In this document: piece after piece, positions 8,734-16,616 of the stretch
Position numbering within the stretch: the first letter of the stretch is position 1
Layout: the number at the start of each line of letters is the position of its first letter
NCBI GenBank assembly: GCA_041916775.1
Contig: JAYRYZ010000016.1
Location: 52,984 to 116,983, forward strand
Length of the DNA stretch: 64,000 nt
Source of the DNA: UBA2357 sp041916775
GTDB taxonomy: Bacteria > Pseudomonadota > Gammaproteobacteria > Burkholderiales > Rhodocyclaceae
Direction: 5' to 3'
The notes under the pieces: generated by a model
Databases searched by the model: none
What the model saw: only the letters and a program-made list of their open reading frames with translations
Told to the model about the DNA's origin: nothing
Made by a program: the position numbers and the translations under genes

Positions 8734-8863
8734 CACTATCCCCTCGCTCCTGAACCGGGTGCCGCCCGGGCAGCGTGCGTTTCCCGAGACGTCACCAGAG
8801 GTCCACGCTGTATGACCGTCCGGATGCCCGCCACGGCCCGTCATGCCGGGATGTGGCCAGACC

Positions 8864-8909
8864 ATGTTAGAGGCGTGGCGTACCGGCCAGTATTGGACCA
8901 AGGTCCAAT
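8864..8909 (-). promoter_or_regulatory. Palindromic operator copy 2 (perfect dyad) with -10-like element
   Basis: ATTGGACCAAGGTCCAAT (8892-8909) has perfect 8-bp arms around AA and is the best copy of the shared element. On the minus strand a -10-like TAACAT starts at 8869, 31.5 bp from the dyad centre. It lies between the octaheme cytochrome gene's 3' end and DUF3300 and points at DUF3300. Confidence 0.62.
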
Positions 8910-8966
8910 TCGACCGCGCCGACCGCCCCGCAGCCCGCGGCGGCTCCGCGGATGTGGCCGGAACCG

Positions 8967-11252
8967 TCATCGCGCCGGCGCGGGGCCGAGCGCGTCGCGC
9001 AGCGCCCGCGCCTGCCTGTCCTGCGGAAAGCGCTGCAGCAACGCCTCTGCGTACGCGATGGCGTCGGCCAGTGCGTTTTGGTCGCGGCTCATGGTGGCGA
9101 GTGCGAAGAGGATTTCGCGGTCGTCGGGATGGCGCGCGTTCGCTTCGCGCAGGAGGCGAAGCGCGGCGCCCGGATCGCCGGCGCCCGACACCGCGAGGGC
9201 ATGGACATAGCTGTAGTGGGCGGAGTGCGGTTCGGCTTCGGCCGCCTGCCTGAACCAGACGAGTGCATCGGCGAGACGCCCCTGCCGCACCAGCAGCAGC
9301 CCGAGCGTGTGACGCAGATCCGCGTCGTGGGCAACGCGCTCGATACCCTCGCGCAAGAGCCGTTCCCCCTCGCCGTCGCGCTGCTGGAGGCGGTAGAGAT
9401 CCGCCAGGTTGATGTACGCGGCAGACGCGCGGGGGTCGAGGCGCAGCGCGGTGCGGAAGGCCTGCTCCGCCTGATCCGCCGCACCCACCGACATCGCCAG
9501 CAGTCCGCGCTGGATGTGCGCCTCCGGCAGGTCGGCATTCACCATCAACGACGTCTCGTACTCGGCGACTGCGCCGACCAGTTCGTCGCGAGCCGCAGCC
9601 GGCATCGGCTGAGGCGCCAGTGGTGCCAGCACGCGGGCGGCCTCCAGACGCACGATGCGGCTTCTGTCGCGCAAGTGCGGCCACCCCAGGTCGAGGCGTA
9701 TCCGCGCATCCCGGACATCGAGAAAGCGCAGCGCCACCGAGCGCACCAGGGGTTCGGGGTCGGCCAGTAGCTTCTGGACCGTCGGCAGCGGCGGGGCGCT
9801 CGCGCCGCTCGCGATGCGGCTCGCCGCGCTTGCGCGCACGATCGCCGAGAGGCTGGGGTTGTTCGCGACCTCGATCAGGCGCGCCGTCGCGTCCGGCTTT
9901 CCGCTCTCGGCGGCGTGAAAGGCCTCCGCAAAGTGCGGGCCGCGCGATCGGCTGTCGGGAAACCAGGTCTCGACCATCCCGGCGGCCCAGGGCGCACCCT
10001 CGTCGGCATGACATCCGGTGCAGGCGTTCGGCGTGCCGAGGCGCACCGAAAGGTCCGGGCGCGGAACCCGCAGGCTGTGATCGGCACGCCAGTCATTCAC
10101 CATGTACACCCGCTCGGGCATGTGGCAGTTCTTGCACTGCGCGCCCGCGCTCCCGGCATCGTGATGGTGGTGCGTGCCGGCATCGTAGCGGCTGGCGAGG
10201 TGACAGCCGGTGCACAGGGCGTTACCTTCGGCACGCAGTTTCAGGTTGTGCGGGTCGTGACAGTTCGAGCACACGACGCCGGCCGTATGCATCTTGCTCT
10301 GCACGAAGGAGCCGTACTCGAAGACTTCGTCCTTGATCTGCCCGTCGGGGAAGTACAACTGCGCCTCGAGCAGCGCGATCCGGTGGGTATTGCCCAGGGG
10401 CCTTCCACCATGTTCTCCGGCATGGATCGCCTCGCGCCGCGCGTGGCAGTGGGCGCAGGCCTCGACCTCCGCCGAGGCGGTGGGGCTGCCGGTCCGCAGC
10501 GGTTTGCCCGCCGCGTGGTCGAATGTCCATTGCGCCTGCTGCGTCCGGGCGAGCGGCACGACGAGTCCCTTGTCGTCGCCGGGTTGCGGCGCTCCGGCGC
10601 GGTCCGCCCCACGGGCCCACTCCACATGGCGTGCGCCCGGCCCATGACAGGCCTCGCAGGCCACGTTGATCTCGCTCCAGGTCGTGTCGTAGCGATCGCG
10701 CTCGAGATCATAGTTCTTCTGCAGGTTGGTCGAATGGCACTCGGCGCACTGGTGATTCCAGGTCTGGCTGCGCGCGGTCCAGTGCTGGGGATGGCGGCTG
10801 TCCATCCTCTCGTCGGGGTAGAGGTGAAACCAGCGCTGACCGCCCGCCTTGGCCGGACGACTGTCCCAGGCGAGGCCGAGCGCCTGAATGTGGCCGTTGG
10901 GGAATTCGATCAGGTACTGCTGCAGCGGACTCCAGCCGAACGTGTACTTGATCCGGAAGTCCTGCATCCTGCCGTCCGGCCCGTCGGTGTGGACGAAGAA
11001 CGCGCCGTCCCTGCGGAAGAAGCGGGAGGTCACGCCGTGCGCCGTCACGGTGGCATTGGCGAAGTCGCCCAGCACCGAGGTCTCGCTCGCTTCGGCCATC
11101 GCGTGCTCGTGCATGGAGCCCCGCCAGGCCTGCGTTTCGGCCTCGTGGCAGCTCGCGCACTGCGCAACGCCCATATAGCCGTTCGCCGCCAGTGCGACCT
11201 GCGCGCTCAGGCAGACCCAGCAGAGCAGCAGGAAGGCGATCGGCCGGCTCAT
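8967..11252 (-). CDS. Octaheme c-type cytochrome fused to HEAT and TPR repeats
   Basis: A 761-residue exported protein (signal peptide about residues 1-23). Eight CXXCH haem-binding motifs appear in order: CASCH, CAECH, CEACH, CAHCH, CSNCH, CTGCH, CKNCH, CTGCH, all within roughly the first 400 residues. The middle carries HEAT-like helical repeats (ASAASRIASG, VRSVALRFLD, VRLEAARVLAP), and the C-terminal part carries several TPRs (AFRTALRLDPRASAAYINLADLY and following). The start at 11252 has GGAG 8 bases upstream; ATG 11279 is an alternative. Multihaem-TPR proteins of this class are thought to act in periplasmic electron transfer or haem-protein assembly. It is third in a unit after DUF3313 and a duplicated periplasmic protein. 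The redox partner is unknown. Confidence 0.88.
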   Translation of the reverse strand: MSRPIAFLLLCWVCLSAQVALAANGYMGVAQCASCHEAETQAWRGSMHEHAMAEASETSVLGDFANATVTAHGVTSRFFRRDGAFFVHTDGPDGRMQDFRIKYTFGWSPLQQYLIEFPNGHIQALGLAWDSRPAKAGGQRWFHLYPDERMDSRHPQHWTARSQTWNHQCAECHSTNLQKNYDLERDRYDTTWSEINVACEACHGPGARHVEWARGADRAGAPQPGDDKGLVVPLARTQQAQWTFDHAAGKPLRTGSPTASAEVEACAHCHARREAIHAGEHGGRPLGNTHRIALLEAQLYFPDGQIKDEVFEYGSFVQSKMHTAGVVCSNCHDPHNLKLRAEGNALCTGCHLASRYDAGTHHHHDAGSAGAQCKNCHMPERVYMVNDWRADHSLRVPRPDLSVRLGTPNACTGCHADEGAPWAAGMVETWFPDSRSRGPHFAEAFHAAESGKPDATARLIEVANNPSLSAIVRASAASRIASGASAPPLPTVQKLLADPEPLVRSVALRFLDVRDARIRLDLGWPHLRDRSRIVRLEAARVLAPLAPQPMPAAARDELVGAVAEYETSLMVNADLPEAHIQRGLLAMSVGAADQAEQAFRTALRLDPRASAAYINLADLYRLQQRDGEGERLLREGIERVAHDADLRHTLGLLLVRQGRLADALVWFRQAAEAEPHSAHYSYVHALAVSGAGDPGAALRLLREANARHPDDREILFALATMSRDQNALADAIAYAEALLQRFPQDRQARALRDALGPAPAR

Positions 11253-11327
11253 CGGGGGCGGCTCCGGCCTTCCAGGCATGCCGGCAGGGTGTGCTTCCGT
11301 TGTGCCCTCATGAGGCAGGTCGGATGG

Positions 11328-11945
11328 CTAGCGACCTTGGGTGGCCGGCGTGGCGTTCACCGAGATCGCCACCGACTCGATGAAGTTCGCTTCCACCTGG
11401 TCGCCGACCTTGACCACGTCGAAGTGCTCCGGATTGCGCACGTCCAGCTCGATGACGTTGCGCTCGGGACCACGCAGCGTGATCGTGCTCTTCGTCCTGT
11501 CCAGTGCGATGACATCGGCGACGACCGTCACCTGACGCCCGATGGCACCTGCAGGCTTGTCGCCGGGCTGGGCCCGCTCGCCGGCCGTCTGCTCGGACAG
11601 TTCCCGAACCCCGGTACTCTTGCGCACTTGCAGGCTTGTGGCGCGGATGTACTCGATCACCACTTCGTCGCCGACCTTGATCTGCTCGAAGTTCCTCACG
11701 TCCGGGCCGGCGACGACCCCGAACCTGCGGCCTTCCTCGCCGATCAGCATCACGGACCGGGTCGCAGCGTCGATGGCCTCGACCTTTGCGGCTGCCTGGA
11801 CCGCCTCCACGGCAGACACCTTCCCGGGTTGGTTGGTCGTGGAGATGATCCCGACCGGTGCCTGCTGGGCGAGCAGGCTGGTCGGCACGAAGGGAAGCAG
11901 GAGTGCGCCGACCAGGGCTGCGCTACGCAAGTGAAGATTCGTCAT
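11328..11945 (-). CDS. Exported protein with two tandem barrel-like repeats
   Basis: A 205-residue protein with a signal peptide (VGALLLPFVPTSLLAQQ). Two similar blocks follow: KVEAIDAATRSVMLIGEEG...VRNFEQIKVGDEVVIEY and DVIALDRTKSTITLRGPER...PEHFDVVKVGDQVEANF. Each looks like a small beta unit ending in a VGDxV turn, pointing to an internal duplication. No catalytic residues are recognised and no family name can be given. It lies 79 bp after the DUF3313 gene and 75 bp before the octaheme cytochrome gene, so all three are probably one transcript. A periplasmic location is inferred from the signal peptide. Confidence 0.7.
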   Translation of the reverse strand: MTNLHLRSAALVGALLLPFVPTSLLAQQAPVGIISTTNQPGKVSAVEAVQAAAKVEAIDAATRSVMLIGEEGRRFGVVAGPDVRNFEQIKVGDEVVIEYIRATSLQVRKSTGVRELSEQTAGERAQPGDKPAGAIGRQVTVVADVIALDRTKSTITLRGPERNVIELDVRNPEHFDVVKVGDQVEANFIESVAISVNATPATQGR

Positions 11946-12024
11946 TTGTTTTCCTGGGTGATGTCGAAAGTCAGTGCAGGAGGTGTTTCCGCCCCCCGCT
12001 CATGGTGAAACCCGATCGTCGCCG

Positions 12025-12690
12025 TCAGCGGGCGGTTTTTGCGGCCAGCATGAAGTCGCGTGCGTCCTTGGCCCATGCATCGATCGCGGGTTTCATCTTG
12101 TCGAGCGTCAGGGTGTCTTCCATGGACTCCAGCTCTTCGCCTTGCCCCTCACGCATGCCTGCCGCGACAACGTTTCCGGTAGCGGCGTCCTGGACTTCGT
12201 ATTCGACCGCGAGCACGGCCCGCTTGGAGGTCTGGCCGCGGGTCAGGACGAAGGCGACCGGCAACAGTTGGTATGGCTTGAGGCCCTCGTTCTTGGCGGC
12301 GGCTGCCGTGATCGCAGGCCGGAAGCGCAGCGTTCCGGGGCCCGGCTTGTCGACGACCTTCAGAACGCCCTTCAACTCACGATGGAAAGCTTCGTCCATG
12401 TAAGTCGAGATCTGCTTCAGCGTGGCGCTGCTGAGTTGTGAGGTTGGCTGAGGTTCGGGATGGAAGGCGGCCTTGTCGATCATGACGGAGTCGTAGCTGC
12501 CCAGCGACACACCGGGCGCGATCCAGCGCTTCGCGGCTGCGCCCGACGGCGACTCGATCTGTTCCATTTCGGCGTACAGCTTCGCCGACAGGAATCCCGA
12601 TGCGCCGTCCATCACGTCTGCGGCGACGACGTGTCCGGCGAACAGTGCCATTGCCAAGGCCATTCCGGCCAGGCGTTTGGAAGTGCCCAT
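12025..12690 (-). CDS. DUF3313 family exported protein
   Basis: A 221-residue protein starting at an ATG preceded by AAAGGAGTG. The signal peptide is GMALAMALFAGHVVAADV. The body shows the DUF3313 pattern: YDSVMIDKAAFHPEP near residue 65, followed by helix-strand segments and VLAVEYEVQDAATGNVVAAG. Members are mostly annotated as exported proteins or lipoproteins of unknown function; no lipobox Cys is seen here. It is the first gene of the DUF3313-repeat protein-octaheme unit and lies 73 bp from a copy of the shared palindrome. Confidence 0.8.
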   Translation of the reverse strand: MGTSKRLAGMALAMALFAGHVVAADVMDGASGFLSAKLYAEMEQIESPSGAAAKRWIAPGVSLGSYDSVMIDKAAFHPEPQPTSQLSSATLKQISTYMDEAFHRELKGVLKVVDKPGPGTLRFRPAITAAAAKNEGLKPYQLLPVAFVLTRGQTSKRAVLAVEYEVQDAATGNVVAAGMREGQGEELESMEDTLTLDKMKPAIDAWAKDARDFMLAAKTAR

Positions 12691-12733
12691 TCGATCACTC
12701 CTTTGATGAAGGTGACTGTGACTACGTAAGCGC

Positions 12734-12780
12734 ATCTTAGGGAGCGACGCATCGCGCCGACTATTGGGCCTTGGTCCAAC
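12734..12780 (-). promoter_or_regulatory. Palindromic operator copy 3 with -10-like element
   Basis: The 18-mer at 12763-12780 (ATTGGGCC-TT-GGTCCAAC on the plus strand) differs by one base in each arm from the perfect copy. On the minus strand TAAGAT begins at 12739, 32.5 bp from the dyad centre, and could be the -10. It points at the DUF3313 gene 73 bp away. Confidence 0.55.
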
Positions 12781-12957
12781 TGACAACGCATGAAGTCCTG
12801 CAGCGCAGGGCCTGGCGGTATGCGTGGGGAAGCAGCATCGAGGGCGACGATATTCGCTGCGACCTTCGTGCAAGGCCGGGATCGCGAACAATTGCCCGGT
12901 TCATCCGAAGGCAGTCGTCTGCCACGACGCAGTTCAACCCGAAACGCCCGAACGCAA

Positions 12958-13527
12958 TCACTCCGGGACGAATCGGCTCAGCTTTTGCCCCTTCAACGAG
13001 TAGCCGCCCATCAGTCCTTCCTTGCCGAAGATGAAGGCCACCACCGACGACTTGGCCTTCAGTGTGTCCACCGACACGCCAATGCTTTCGTCGATCAAGG
13101 TGACCCCCGTGTCTATGCCGGCGTCCCATCCCTTGCCCGTGCGGAAATCCTCCAATGCCTCGCCGGTCAGGAAGATGAACACGTAGTTTGCCTGTTGAAC
13201 GCCTGCCTGGAAGCCGATCGATGCAGCACTCATCTTGTAGTAGTCGGCTGTCTTGCCGTCGATGCGCAACGCACCTTCACCCCACTGCCCGCCCACTACC
13301 AGGCCCACTTTCTTGACCTCGGGTATCACCAGCACCCCTTTTGCGGCGGCCAGATATTCGTCAGCGCCCTAGACGGTCCTCCGGAACTCGGACAATGCCG
13401 CATCGGCTTGGACGTCGATCTCCCGGGCCGAGTTGGCGTGCGCGAAGCCGATGGCGAGCAAGCCGATCAGTGCGAGGGCAAGGCGGAGCAGCCAGGCGAA
13501 TGGACTAGTCATGGTAGCGGTGTTCAT
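12958..13527 (-). pseudogene. SYLF/Ysc84-type lipid-binding domain protein, interrupted by an in-frame amber codon
   Basis: Starting at ATG 13527 (AAGGAGT 8 bases upstream), the frame encodes a signal peptide (LALALIGLLAIGFAHANS) and AREIDVQADAALSEFRRTV. A TAG at 13369-13371 then stops it. The same frame continues after the stop as GADEYLAAAKGVLVIPEVKKVG and a complete SYLF core (GGQWGEGALRI, YYKMSAASIGFQAG, FIFGKEGLMGG) to residue 189. Homologues read straight through this point, so a single substitution in a Lys or Gln codon explains it. A GTG at 13335 could restart translation without a signal peptide. Sequencing error or amber read-through are alternatives. The family binds lipids and, in bacteria, is exported. 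Confidence 0.8.
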
Positions 13528-13593
13528 GTGTAAGACTCCTTGGGGTGGATCCACGCTCACGGTGGCGCGGAAGTGATCACCATCAACGTGCCG

Positions 13594-13639
13594 ACTCTAG
13601 GGCGCTCGCTCCGCGCCCGAAATTGGACCTTGGTCTCAT
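13594..13639 (-). promoter_or_regulatory. Palindromic operator copy 4 with -10-like element
   Basis: ATTGGACC-TT-GGTCTCAT (13622-13639) has one perfect arm and one arm with two mismatches, which is the same GGTCTCAT arm as copy 1. On the minus strand TAGAGT starts at 13599, 31.5 bp from the centre. It points at the interrupted SYLF gene, whose start is 95 bp away. Confidence 0.55.
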
Positions 13640-13787
13640 GCCCAGGCCAGCCGCCATGGCAGAACCAGCATGCGACGCTGGCGAGCCTGTCAGGAAACGC
13701 TTTCGGGGGGCGACAGGCAGCGTCGCGCCAGCCCGGTCCAACCCGGGTTCCGGAGCGCTCGTTAGGCAGTGACAGAGATGTTCGGTG

Positions 13788-15185
13788 TCAGCTGTGACGC
13801 GCTCCACCCGCAGGCAGGCGGATCGTGAAGCAGGTGACGCCATCGGCTGATTCCGCGGTGATCTCGCCCGCATGGGCGCGGACGATGGAGCGGGTGATCG
13901 CGAGTCCGAGCCCCGCGCCCTCGCCGCGCGCGCCGCGCTGGGTGCTGCCGCGGTGGAAGCGTTCGAAGATGCGATCGAGCTGATCCGCGGGGATGGGGTC
14001 GCCCACATTGCGGATGGCAAGACGGATGCCTGCCGGGTCGGTGGAGATGTCGATGTCGATCCGCTCTCCGTCGGGCGTGTGACGCAGTGCGTTCGAGATC
14101 AGGTTCGAGAGCGCGCGGCGCAGCATCAGGCGATCGCCCGCAACCTGTGCCTGACCGCGGCAGACGATGCGGATTCCGCGCTCGTCCGCCAGGGCCTCGT
14201 AGAAGTCGATCAGCGCTTCGGCCTCCTGCGCGAGGTCCACGGTTTCGCTGCCGCGCGCGAGGGTGTTCTCCTCGGCCTTCGCGAGAAACAGCATGTCGCT
14301 GACCATGCGCGCGATGCGCTCGTACTCCTCGAGGTTGGATGCGAGGATGTCCTGATAGGCCTCCGGTGTGCGCGGCCGGGAGAGCGCGACCTGGGTCTGT
14401 GTCATCAGGTTCGAGACCGGCGTGCGCAGCTCGTGGGCGATGTCCGCCGAATAGTCGCCGAGCCGCTGGAAGGCGGCTTCCAGCCGGGAGAGCATGCCGT
14501 TGAAGGCTTCGACGTGATCGCGTACCTCCAGCGGTGCGTCGTCGATGGCGAGCCGTTCGGCCAGCTGCCGCGCGGAGAGCTTGCGCGCGGTGTCTGTGAC
14601 CCGGCGCAAGGGGGCGAGCCCGCGCTGCGCTGCGAGCCAGCCGAACAGCGCCGCCGCCAGCGCTGCGCCGACGACCCCGGCCCAGGTTGCCTTGCGCACC
14701 GACTCGAGGAAATGGACGTGGTGCGACAGATCGAGCGCGACGAGCGCCCGGATCGATGTGCCTTGCGCTTCAAGGCCAGGCAGCGCCACCTCGACCTCGA
14801 GCCCGCGATGGGGCAGTCCATCCACCATCCAGTCCGCCAGGCCGGCGGCAAGCCGCTCGCCCTCCAGCTGGCCTGCGGTGAAGTGCTCCGGGTGGATGAC
14901 ATGCAGCACCCGGCCGGCGTCGTCACGCAGCAGCACGCCCATGCTCTCGTGCCCGATGAAGTATCGGTCGAGCGCGCGGATGCGCTCGGTGCCCGGGAGG
15001 CTCGTGTCGTCATGCAGCGCATTGCGGATCAGGACGGTCTTGCCCTCCAGCTCGTGCTCGTCCAGTTCCTGGAAATGCCGCTCCAGCATATGCACGAAGA
15101 GTACCGCCGCGAGTACCAGCAGGCCCGCGGTGAGAGCGGCGAAGAGGGCGGCGAGCCGCGCCGTGAGCGAGCGCATGCGGAACAT
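13788..15185 (-). CDS. cusS: Heavy-metal sensor histidine kinase, CusS/CopS type
   Basis: A 465-residue inner-membrane kinase: TM1 (LAALFAALTAGLLVLAAVLFV), a periplasmic sensor of about 125 residues, TM2 (ATWAGVVGAALAAALFGWLA), HAMP, HisKA with H251 in DIAHELRTPVSNL, and HATPase_c with SNALRHT and GEGAGLGLAI. The architecture and length match the heavy-metal sensor kinase family that detects periplasmic Cu(I)/Ag(I). It starts 2 bp after the regulator gene, so the pair is co-translated. The divergent cupredoxin-Cus operon is the likely target. Copper/silver as signal is inferred from that operon. Confidence 0.9.
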   Translation of the reverse strand: MFRMRSLTARLAALFAALTAGLLVLAAVLFVHMLERHFQELDEHELEGKTVLIRNALHDDTSLPGTERIRALDRYFIGHESMGVLLRDDAGRVLHVIHPEHFTAGQLEGERLAAGLADWMVDGLPHRGLEVEVALPGLEAQGTSIRALVALDLSHHVHFLESVRKATWAGVVGAALAAALFGWLAAQRGLAPLRRVTDTARKLSARQLAERLAIDDAPLEVRDHVEAFNGMLSRLEAAFQRLGDYSADIAHELRTPVSNLMTQTQVALSRPRTPEAYQDILASNLEEYERIARMVSDMLFLAKAEENTLARGSETVDLAQEAEALIDFYEALADERGIRIVCRGQAQVAGDRLMLRRALSNLISNALRHTPDGERIDIDISTDPAGIRLAIRNVGDPIPADQLDRIFERFHRGSTQRGARGEGAGLGLAITRSIVRAHAGEITAESADGVTCFTIRLPAGGARHS

Positions 15186-15187
15186 CG

Positions 15188-15868
15188 TCAGCCCGGCTCC
15201 ATCGCCTCGAGCACGTAGCCCATGCCGCGCACGGTGCGGATCAGCTTCGGCTCGAAGGGGTCATCGACCTTGGCCCGCAGCCTGCGCACCGCGACCTCGA
15301 TCACGTTGGTGTCGCTGTCGAAGTTCATGTCCCACACCTGCGAGGCGATGAGCGAGCGGGGCAGCACCTCGCCCTTGCGCCGCAACAGCAGCTCGAGCAG
15401 GGCGAATTCCTTGGCGGTGAGGTCGATGCGCTGGCCGCAGCGCAGCACCCGGCGGCGCAGCAGGTCCAGCTCCAGGTTGGCCGAGCGCAGAAGCTCCGGC
15501 TCATGGCTCCTTCCGCGCCGCAGCAGGGTGCGGACCCGCGCGAGGAGTTCGGAGAACGCGAACGGCTTGACCAGGTAATCGTCCGCGCCGAGCTCCAGGC
15601 CGCGGACGCGGTCCTCGATCTGGTCGCGCGCGGTGAGGAACAGCACCGGCACGCCATGACCGCCTCGGCGCAGCGTGCGGAGAACGCCCCAGCCGTCGAG
15701 TGAAGGCAGCATCACGTCCAGCACGATCAGGTCGTAGTCGCCATCCAGCGCGAGGTGAAGCCCGTCGAGCCCGTCGCGCGCAAGATCGACGACGAAACCG
15801 GCCTCGCTCAGCCCCTGACGCAGGTAATCGCCGGTCTTCGCCTCGTCTTCAACGATCAGGATCTTCAT
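15188..15868 (-). CDS. cusR: Copper/heavy-metal response regulator, CusR/CopR type (OmpR family)
   Basis: A 226-residue OmpR-family regulator. The receiver has the acidic pair in VEDEAK, phospho-acceptor D51 in LIVLDVMLP, the switch Thr in FLTARD and the Lys in VKPF. The winged-helix domain carries LTAKEFALLELLL and the recognition region VIEVAVRRLRAKVDDP. Start MKILIVEDE is typical of the family; a 5' extension of the frame is disregarded. It forms an operon with the kinase and is transcribed away from the Cus operon. The shared intergenic TTACA-N4-TGTAA site fits a CopR/CusR box and suggests autoregulation plus activation of efflux. Confidence 0.92.
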   Translation of the reverse strand: MKILIVEDEAKTGDYLRQGLSEAGFVVDLARDGLDGLHLALDGDYDLIVLDVMLPSLDGWGVLRTLRRGGHGVPVLFLTARDQIEDRVRGLELGADDYLVKPFAFSELLARVRTLLRRGRSHEPELLRSANLELDLLRRRVLRCGQRIDLTAKEFALLELLLRRKGEVLPRSLIASQVWDMNFDSDTNVIEVAVRRLRAKVDDPFEPKLIRTVRGMGYVLEAMEPG

Positions 15869-15934
15869 GGTGTCGCTCCGCTTGCCCGCCAAACGTCGTC
15901 AATTGTGCCCCCTGGGTCGGGAAAGCATGCCGGC

Positions 15935-15948
15935 TTACAGAAATGTAA
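15935..15948. promoter_or_regulatory. Cop/Cus box in divergent promoter region
   Basis: TTACAGAAATGTAA is a perfect inverted repeat TTACA-N4-TGTAA. It sits 67 bp from the regulator start and 85 bp from the cupredoxin start. It matches the known form of CopR-type binding sites in Pseudomonas and relatives, so the adjacent regulator is the natural ligand. Confidence 0.7.
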
Positions 15949-16032
15949 TGTCCGGGTCAGGCCAGCGAAAGCTGCGCAGGCGCAACATCCAGGCTGAGTC
16001 TTCACCGCAACCCCAGCAATGGAGAGACCCCC

Positions 16033-16542
16033 ATGCACAGTCGTCGTCGATTCCTGGCCGCCGGACTTGCCGCAGGCGCACTCGCCGCCCACCGCATCGC
16101 ATTCGCGCATGGCAGCGCCGGGCACGCCGGACATGCCGCCAAGCCTGCCGCGAAGCTCAACAACGAGCAGCAACCGTGGGGCATCGCCGGCGATCCGCAA
16201 GCGGTGTCGCGGACGATCGCGATCGCGATGACCGACGAGATGCGCTTCGTGCCCGACCGCATCGCGGCGAAGCTGGACGAGACCATCCGCTTCACCCACG
16301 AGAACCGCGGCACGGTGATGCACGAGATGGTGATCGGCACGCCCGAGGCACTGGCCGAGCACGCCGAGCTGATGAAGCGCTTCCCCGGCATGGAGCACGA
16401 CGAGCCGTGGATGGCGCATATCGCGCCCGGAGAACGCGGCGAGATGATCTGGCGCTTCAATCGCCCGGGCGAGTTCCAGTTCGCCTGCCTCATCCCGGGC
16501 CACTTCGAGGCCGGCATGATCGGCACTATCCAGGTCGGCTGA
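16033..16542 (+). CDS. Exported cupredoxin-domain copper protein
   Basis: A 169-residue protein whose N-terminus (SRRRFLAAGLAAGALAA) resembles a twin-arginine signal. A His-rich stretch follows (HGSAGHAGHAAK), then a cupredoxin-like fold with type-1 copper site candidates: His in GTVMHEMVIG, and Cys, His and Met in FACLIPGHFEAGM. GGAGAG precedes the ATG. The family of small plastocyanin-like proteins is common at the head of copper efflux operons and probably binds or carries periplasmic copper. It is the first gene transcribed divergently from cusRS. Confidence 0.85.
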   Translation: MHSRRRFLAAGLAAGALAAHRIAFAHGSAGHAGHAAKPAAKLNNEQQPWGIAGDPQAVSRTIAIAMTDEMRFVPDRIAAKLDETIRFTHENRGTVMHEMVIGTPEALAEHAELMKRFPGMEHDEPWMAHIAPGERGEMIWRFNRPGEFQFACLIPGHFEAGMIGTIQVG

Positions 16543-16616
16543 CGACATCTCACCCCGACTGCCCGGGCGGCGGGGCGCCTGCAACGGGCGCTCACCCGCC
16601 GAAATCGACGCTCTCC

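Noticed and set aside
13740..13749. Palindrome AACCCGGGTT downstream of the cusS stop
   Set aside because: Only 10 bp and GC-centred, without a T tract or a matching copy elsewhere. Not distinct from chance in this composition.
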